Source: Candidatus Methanomethylophilaceae archaeon
GTDB lineage: Archaea > Thermoplasmatota > Thermoplasmata > Methanomassiliicoccales > Methanomethylophilaceae
NCBI GenBank assembly: GCA_017616575.1
Contig: JAFZXW010000077.1
Span: 1-8,275, forward strand
Direction of reading: 5' to 3'
DNA length: 8,275 bases
The notes beneath the pieces were generated by a model, which saw nothing but the letters and a program-made list of their open reading frames with translations, made no database searches and was not told the DNA's origin. Within the stretch, counting starts at the first letter, position 1, and every line of letters starts with the position of its first letter. This document shows positions 7,338-8,275 of this stretch, piece after piece. Made by a program: the position numbers and the translations under genes.

Positions 7338-7355
7338 GGCCCGGTCTCCCGGGCC
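7338..7355. terminator. GC-rich hairpin between convergent hydrolase and small membrane gene
   Basis: GGCCCGG (7338-7344) / CCGGGCC (7349-7355) with a four-base TCTC loop, followed by TTT on the plus strand and within about 35 bases by TTTT and TTTCTTTTT on the minus strand. Its place between two convergent genes makes it a good bidirectional terminator candidate. Confidence 0.6.
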
Positions 7356-7365
7356 TTTAATGTAA

Positions 7366-7512
7366 TCACTCGGAAACGCCGTTCTGGCCGAGGTAGTAGT
7401 GCTCGACGACCTTTCCAGTGGCATTGTCAGCCCTGTAGGCCGCATAGGTGACGGCGACGACGGCTGCGAGGGTGACTGCGGCGACTGCGACTGCAACGAT
7501 GATTCCAACCAT
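7366..7512 (-). CDS. Small single-pass membrane protein (48 aa), unknown function
   Basis: From the ATG at 7512 the product is 48 residues: an uninterrupted Val/Ala/Ile-rich segment at about 2-26 (one transmembrane helix or uncleaved anchor), then a short polar tail with YRADN and EHYYLGQNG. I do not recognise it. The frame is open to 7587, but the upstream part is polar and unlike a signal sequence. GTGAGGT lies about eight bases before the ATG at 7512 and decides the start. A long, AT-rich leader with inverted and direct repeats precedes it. It sits alone downstream of the Trm5 gene, same strand, with its own terminator-like hairpin. Role unknown; small regulators or subunits of membrane complexes look like this. 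Confidence 0.6.
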   Translation of the reverse strand: MVGIIVAVAVAAVTLAAVVAVTYAAYRADNATGKVVEHYYLGQNGVSE

Positions 7513-7532
7513 TTGAATCGACCTCACTTTTT

Positions 7533-7571
7533 TTGTTGACGTCATTGTTGTTTTACATGACGTCTCAACAA
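7533..7571 (-). promoter_or_regulatory. Paired TGACGTC sites and inverted repeat upstream of the small membrane gene
   Basis: TTGTTG-ACGTCAT (7533-7545) and ATGACGT-CT-CAACAA (7557-7571) form an inverted repeat with one 2-base bulge. Seen another way, TGACGTC occurs twice as a direct repeat (7537-7543 and 7558-7564) with 21 bases between equivalent positions, two DNA turns; the first copy is the perfect palindrome TGACGTCA. A TATA-like ATTATTAAATATTA lies just upstream on the minus strand (about 7604-7591). It may be an operator or an mRNA leader hairpin. Confidence 0.4.
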
Positions 7572-7595
7572 TTGTAGTATTCTGCATCCTAATAT

Positions 7596-8275
7596 TTAAT
7601 AATTTTGTTTTTGAAAGAATAATGGTAAATAATATCGCTGGTTTTTGACGATATCCAAAGAAAAAACGCCCATCGTAGGGGAGTATGACTTAAGCTCGCT
7701 GCTGCTTACCGAGATCCGGTGGCCGAGCGCGGCCATGTCCGAGACCATGCCCTCCACGAAGCCGTCGAATTCTGAGCGCTCGATTATCTTGTACATGTGG
7801 ATCGTCCCGCCCGGCCTCAGCCTCGCAAGGGCATGGGGGAGGAACCTCTCTGCAATCTGCGGCAGGTTCATGATGATGCGGTCGGCCATAGGCAGGCTGT
7901 AGACGAGCACAGACGAGTCGCCGGTCATGGGATGAAGGCGGTTGGCGCGGTTCTTCTCTGCATTCATCCTCGCGAACCGCTCCGCCTCTGGATTCAAATC
8001 AATGGAATAGACTGCCTCCGGCTTCGCCAGCCTGCATATGACCGTCCCGAACGGGGCGACGCCTCCGAACATGTCGATCACAGTCTCCCCGTCAGCGACC
8101 GAGGAGGCGATCCTCGACCTTTCAGACGAGAGCCTGGGATTGAAATAAACCTTGGAAGGATCGGTGAATATCCTGACGCCGAACTCCTTATGGACGGTCT
8201 CGGAGCCTCCCGTGCCTGCGAGCCTCTCCAGGTCGCGGATCCTGAAATCCCCTTTGACTCCCGAATCCGAGAACA
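7596..8275 (-). CDS. trm5: tRNA (guanine-37-N1) methyltransferase, Trm5 family (partial, N-terminus outside window)
   Basis: Trm5 methylates N1 of G37 next to the anticodon, using S-adenosylmethionine, which prevents frameshifting. The 225 residues in view are the catalytic half. My reading of the minus strand gives FGVRIFTDPSKVYFNPRLSSERSRIA (with the family arginine in NPRL..ER), then the SAM motif I loop VIDMFGGVAPFG, the acidic strand end YSIDLNPEA, and the motif IIMNLPQIA, whose NLP is the Trm5 signature. A Class I Rossmann methyltransferase is certain; Trm5 follows from these motifs and the archaeal setting. The second-strand order and C-terminal SLDI are as expected; the tail (KNQRYYLPLFFQKQNY) may be an extension. 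It starts beyond 8275 and ends with TAA, 83 bases before the small membrane gene. Confidence 0.9.
   Translation of the reverse strand, partial: FSDSGVKGDFRIRDLERLAGTGGSETVHKEFGVRIFTDPSKVYFNPRLSSERSRIASSVADGETVIDMFGGVAPFGTVICRLAKPEAVYSIDLNPEAERFARMNAEKNRANRLHPMTGDSSVLVYSLPMADRIIMNLPQIAERFLPHALARLRPGGTIHMYKIIERSEFDGFVEGMVSDMAALGHRISVSSSELKSYSPTMGVFSLDIVKNQRYYLPLFFQKQNY

Noticed and set aside
6717..7508. 263-codon minus-strand frame opposite the hydrolase
   Set aside because: The opposite strand carries the hydrolase triad; this frame has no domain and crosses the terminator hairpins.
7513..7587. 25-residue upstream extension of the small membrane protein
   Set aside because: The extension is polar and overlaps the repeat-rich leader; the ATG at 7512 has a Shine-Dalgarno and directly precedes the membrane helix.

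Overview
The window reads as a piece of an archaeal chromosome, most likely a euryarchaeal methanogen-type genome of the Thermoplasmata/Methanomassiliicoccales kind. This placement is inferred from several sequence traits. The riboflavin genes are of the archaeal set: monofunctional RibB, CTP/FMN-type FAD synthase RibL, and the lumazine-synthase-like riboflavin synthase RibC. SHMT and Trm5 also look archaeal. Promoters are AT-rich, TATA-like islands in a GC-rich background. Several start sites carry the extended Shine-Dalgarno GTGATCC, which complements the GGAUCAC near the archaeal 16S 3' end. None of the nine stop codons visible at clear gene ends is TAG (seven TGA, two TAA). Together with an in-frame TAG near the start of one gene, this raises the possibility of pyrrolysine decoding.

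Layout. (1) Positions 1-1206, minus strand: serine hydroxymethyltransferase, cut at its C-terminus by the window edge. (2) Positions 1358-3393, plus strand, divergent from it: a compact four-gene flavin operon, ribB-ribL-ribC-ribH, with 4-nt gaps or ATGA overlaps. It makes the four-carbon precursor, lumazine, riboflavin and finally FAD; no GTP-branch enzyme or riboflavin kinase is in view. (3) Positions 3423-3869, minus strand, convergent with the operon: a double zinc-ribbon/HTH protein. (4) An AT-rich divergent promoter region leads into a plus-strand overlapping pair at 4029-5737: a cysteine-rich protein with a dicluster ferredoxin tail, and a YoaP-type GNAT acetyltransferase.

(5) A 20-bp perfect palindrome precedes a winged-helix regulator (5788-6300). 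The regulator overlaps by ATGA an alpha/beta hydrolase (6297-7244) whose sixth codon is TAG. (6) Two hairpins separate this pair from minus-strand genes: a 48-residue single-pass membrane protein (7366-7512) and a tRNA m1G37 methyltransferase of the Trm5 family (7596-8275, N-terminus outside the window).

The housekeeping genes (SHMT, flavin operon, Trm5) flank an accessory-looking block at about 3423-7512. The YoaP-type acetyltransferase and the regulator/hydrolase pair resemble families common in Firmicutes, so lateral acquisition is plausible but not shown here. The main candidate for a second look is the amber codon in the hydrolase. The gene has a strong ribosome binding site upstream of the TAG, and the codons between the TAG and the next possible start read like the expected N-terminal strand of the family.
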